From Candidatus Aquidulcis sp. (GTDB lineage Bacteria > Chloroflexota > Anaerolineae > Anaerolineales > E44-bin32): a stretch of DNA of 6,668 nt. Below are positions 5,598-6,668 of the stretch, piece after piece. The stretch spans positions 1 through 6,668 of the forward strand of contig DYJB01000140.1 in NCBI GenBank assembly GCA_020723365.1, given 5' to 3'. The first letter of the stretch is position 1. Each line of letters starts with the position of its first letter. The notes beneath the pieces are model-generated. The model worked only from the letters and a program-made list of their open reading frames with translations, did no database searches and was not told the origin of the DNA. The position numbers were made by a program, and so were the translations under genes.

Positions 5598-6023
5598 CTA
5601 GTCTTCGACGACGATGCCCATGTTGCGGGCCGTGCCCTCGATCTGGCGCATGGCGCCTTCGAGGTCGATGGCGTTCAGGTCCTTCATCTTGAGCTCGGCG
5701 ATCTCCCGGATCTGCGTCCGCTTGACCTTGCCCACCTTGACCCGGTTGGACTCGGCCGAGCCCTTCTCCACGCCGGCCGCCTTGCGCAGCAGGACCGGGG
5801 TGGGCGGCGTCTTGAGGATGAAGGTGAACGAGCCGTCGGTATAGATGCTGATCTCGGCCGGGATGATCTCCCCAGGCTTGCCCGAGGTGCGGGCGTTGTA
5901 CTCCTTGCAGAAAGCCATCAGGTTCAGGCCGTGGGGTGCCAGGGCCGGGCCGATGGGCGGCGCAGGGTTCGCCTTGCCGGCCTCGATCTGCAGGCGGACG
6001 ACGGTCTTGAGTTTCTTGGCCAC
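5598..6023 (-). CDS. rplK: 50S ribosomal protein L11
   Basis: A 141-residue protein of the GTPase-associated centre, the usual length. The N-terminal domain carries the Pro-rich PAPPIGPALAPHG (20-32), the region associated with thiostrepton sensitivity. The usual GQHG/GAHG is APHG here. FCKEYNART (38-46) follows. The C-terminal 23S-binding domain spans about 75-139, with GKVKRTQIREIAELKMKDLNA (98-118) and ending RNMGIVVED. The start is GTG at 6023, seven bases after AAGGAG; no ATG is available in frame nearby, and the N-terminus MAKKLKTVVRLQI matches the family. It is followed 46 bases later by rplA, and preceded by a candidate L1 operator in the 70-base gap from nusG. Identity is certain. 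Confidence 0.97.
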   Translation of the reverse strand: MAKKLKTVVRLQIEAGKANPAPPIGPALAPHGLNLMAFCKEYNARTSGKPGEIIPAEISIYTDGSFTFILKTPPTPVLLRKAAGVEKGSAESNRVKVGKVKRTQIREIAELKMKDLNAIDLEGAMRQIEGTARNMGIVVED

Positions 6024-6038
6024 GGGTGTTCTCCTTGA

Positions 6039-6073
6039 GTGGTCGTAGCGGGCGGGTCGGGCCGCCCTCCCAC
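6039..6073 (-). promoter_or_regulatory. Candidate L1 translational operator upstream of rplK
   Basis: On the minus strand: GUGG (6073-6070), GA, inner helix GGGCGG (6067-6062), loop CCCGAC, CCGCCC (6055-6050), GCUACGA, CCAC (6042-6039). The Shine-Dalgarno AAGGAG of rplK follows two bases later. Architecture and loop bases are those of the element before rplA, with one inner pair changed from C-G to G-C. L1 is known to repress the L11 operon from a site upstream of rplK in several bacteria, so this is the canonical position. Confidence 0.75.
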
Positions 6074-6077
6074 GCGG

Positions 6078-6099
6078 GCCTGACGGCGTGCCGTCAGGC
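6078..6099 (-). other. Perfect hairpin spanning the nusG stop codon
   Basis: GCCTGACGG (6078-6086) and CCGTCAGGC (6091-6099) form a perfect 9-bp stem with a 4-base loop. On the minus strand the 5' arm contains the last nusG codon and its TGA. There is no U-tract, so it is not a classical terminator. It stacks directly before the L1-operator-like element and could reduce read-through, mark an RNA processing site or limit coupling to rplK. Confidence 0.5.
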
Positions 6100-6668
6100 T
6101 TTCTCGACTTGCAGGAAATCCAGCTCCACGGGCGTCTCGCGCCCGAAGAACGACACCATCACGCGCACCTTGGCCCGTTCCATATCGATCTCATCCAACG
6201 TGCCGATGAAGTCGTTGAACGGGCCGTCGATGATGCGCACCTTCTGCCCGGCTTTGTAGGTCACCTTGACCCGCGGCGCCTCGGCCTCCATGCGCTTGAT
6301 AATCTGCGACACTTCTTCCGGCCGCAGCGCCGTGGGTTCGTTGCCCATCCCGACGAAGCCGGTGACGCCGGGCGTGTTGCGCACGACGTACCACGAGTCC
6401 TCCGTCAGGATCATCTGCACCAGGATGTAGCCCGGGAAGACGCGCCGCTCGACGGTGCGGCGCCGCCCGTCGCGCACCTCGATCTCCTCTTCGGTGGGCA
6501 CGACGACGTCGAAGATCTTGTCCTTCATGCCCATCGTGTCGATGCGCTGTTCGAGGTTGTGGCGCACCTTGTTCTCGTAGCCCGAGTAGCAGTGCACCAC
6601 GTACCAGCGGCGACCGTCGTCGGGCTCTTCGCCGGTCCGCAGCGCGGCGGCGTCCGAGGCAGGTTCGC
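6094..6668 (-). CDS. nusG: Transcription termination/antitermination factor NusG (5'-partial)
   Basis: NusG binds the RNA polymerase clamp through its NGN domain and contacts Rho or ribosomal protein S10 through its KOW domain. About 190 residues are visible; the frame remains open at the right edge with no in-frame ATG, GTG or TTG before the conserved WYVVHCYSGYENKV motif, so the start lies outside. Residues before this motif form an Ala/Glu/Asp-rich extension (EPASDAAALRTGEEPDDGRR), longer than in E. coli NusG. The NGN domain includes RRVFPGYILVQM and NTPGVTGFVG. The C-terminal KOW domain includes KAGQKVRIIDGPFNDFIGTLDEID and ends at FLQVEKA. A GTG falls within the conserved WYV motif but would delete the first strand, so I reject it as the start. 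Downstream neighbour is rplK, the common order. Confidence 0.96.
   Translation of the reverse strand, partial: EPASDAAALRTGEEPDDGRRWYVVHCYSGYENKVRHNLEQRIDTMGMKDKIFDVVVPTEEEIEVRDGRRRTVERRVFPGYILVQMILTEDSWYVVRNTPGVTGFVGMGNEPTALRPEEVSQIIKRMEAEAPRVKVTYKAGQKVRIIDGPFNDFIGTLDEIDMERAKVRVMVSFFGRETPVELDFLQVEKA

Noticed and set aside
4214..5692. Long plus-strand frames opposite rplJ, rplA and rplK
   Set aside because: They are mirror frames of highly conserved ribosomal genes and show no recognisable protein features.
1..6668. A new mobile, defence or CRISPR-type system
   Set aside because: No direct repeats, transposase, integrase, nuclease or toxin-like motifs seen; all long coding regions belong to known housekeeping or regulatory families.

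Overview
This is a GC-rich bacterial window. Most of it, from about 3657 to the right edge on the minus strand, is the nusG-rplK-rplA-rplJ-rplL transcription and ribosomal-protein cluster. A two-component system (OmpR-type response regulator, then a HAMP sensor histidine kinase) follows rplL where many bacteria have rpoB. Two unrelated plus-strand genes fill the left end: a 5'-truncated lytic transglycosylase and a DinB-like protein. The host is probably a Chloroflexota-type (Anaerolineae-like) bacterium. That rests on the L11 and L7/L12 sequence flavour, high GC and the absence of rpoB after rplL, and is an inference rather than a demonstrated assignment.

Layout. Positions 1-678 (+) hold the SLT-fold transglycosylase, whose N-terminus lies off the window. 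Positions 679-946 contain only a weak promoter candidate. Positions 947-1432 (+) are the DinB-like gene, which converges on the kinase gene across a 40-base gap. Positions 1473-2885 (-, kinase) and 2882-3559 (-, regulator) overlap by four bases. Then, on the minus strand, come rplL (3657-4037), rplJ (4097-4627), rplA (4850-5551), rplK (5598-6023) and nusG (6094 to beyond 6668).

The most interesting content is in the RNA between the ribosomal genes. Two short elements of the same architecture, one before rplK and one before rplA, have an outer GUGG/CCAC helix, a GA / GCYASGA asymmetric loop and a GC-rich inner helix with a compensatory base-pair change. They resemble the L1-binding site of 23S rRNA and end just before each Shine-Dalgarno, so they look like a pair of L1 translational operators. 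Before rplJ there is a clear L10 leader RNA core followed by a perfect 12-bp hairpin with a U-tract, an attenuator-style terminator. A possible antiterminator pairing links the two. Every other gene junction in the cluster also carries a GC-rich hairpin.

Together the cluster encodes elongation factor NusG, the L11/L1 pair and the L10-(L12) stalk, with apparent feedback by L1 on rplK/rplA and by L10-L12 on rplJ/rplL. The two-component genes lie beyond a strong hairpin after rplL and may have their own promoter. I saw no mobile element, CRISPR array, tRNA or rRNA, and no evident new defence or biosynthetic system.
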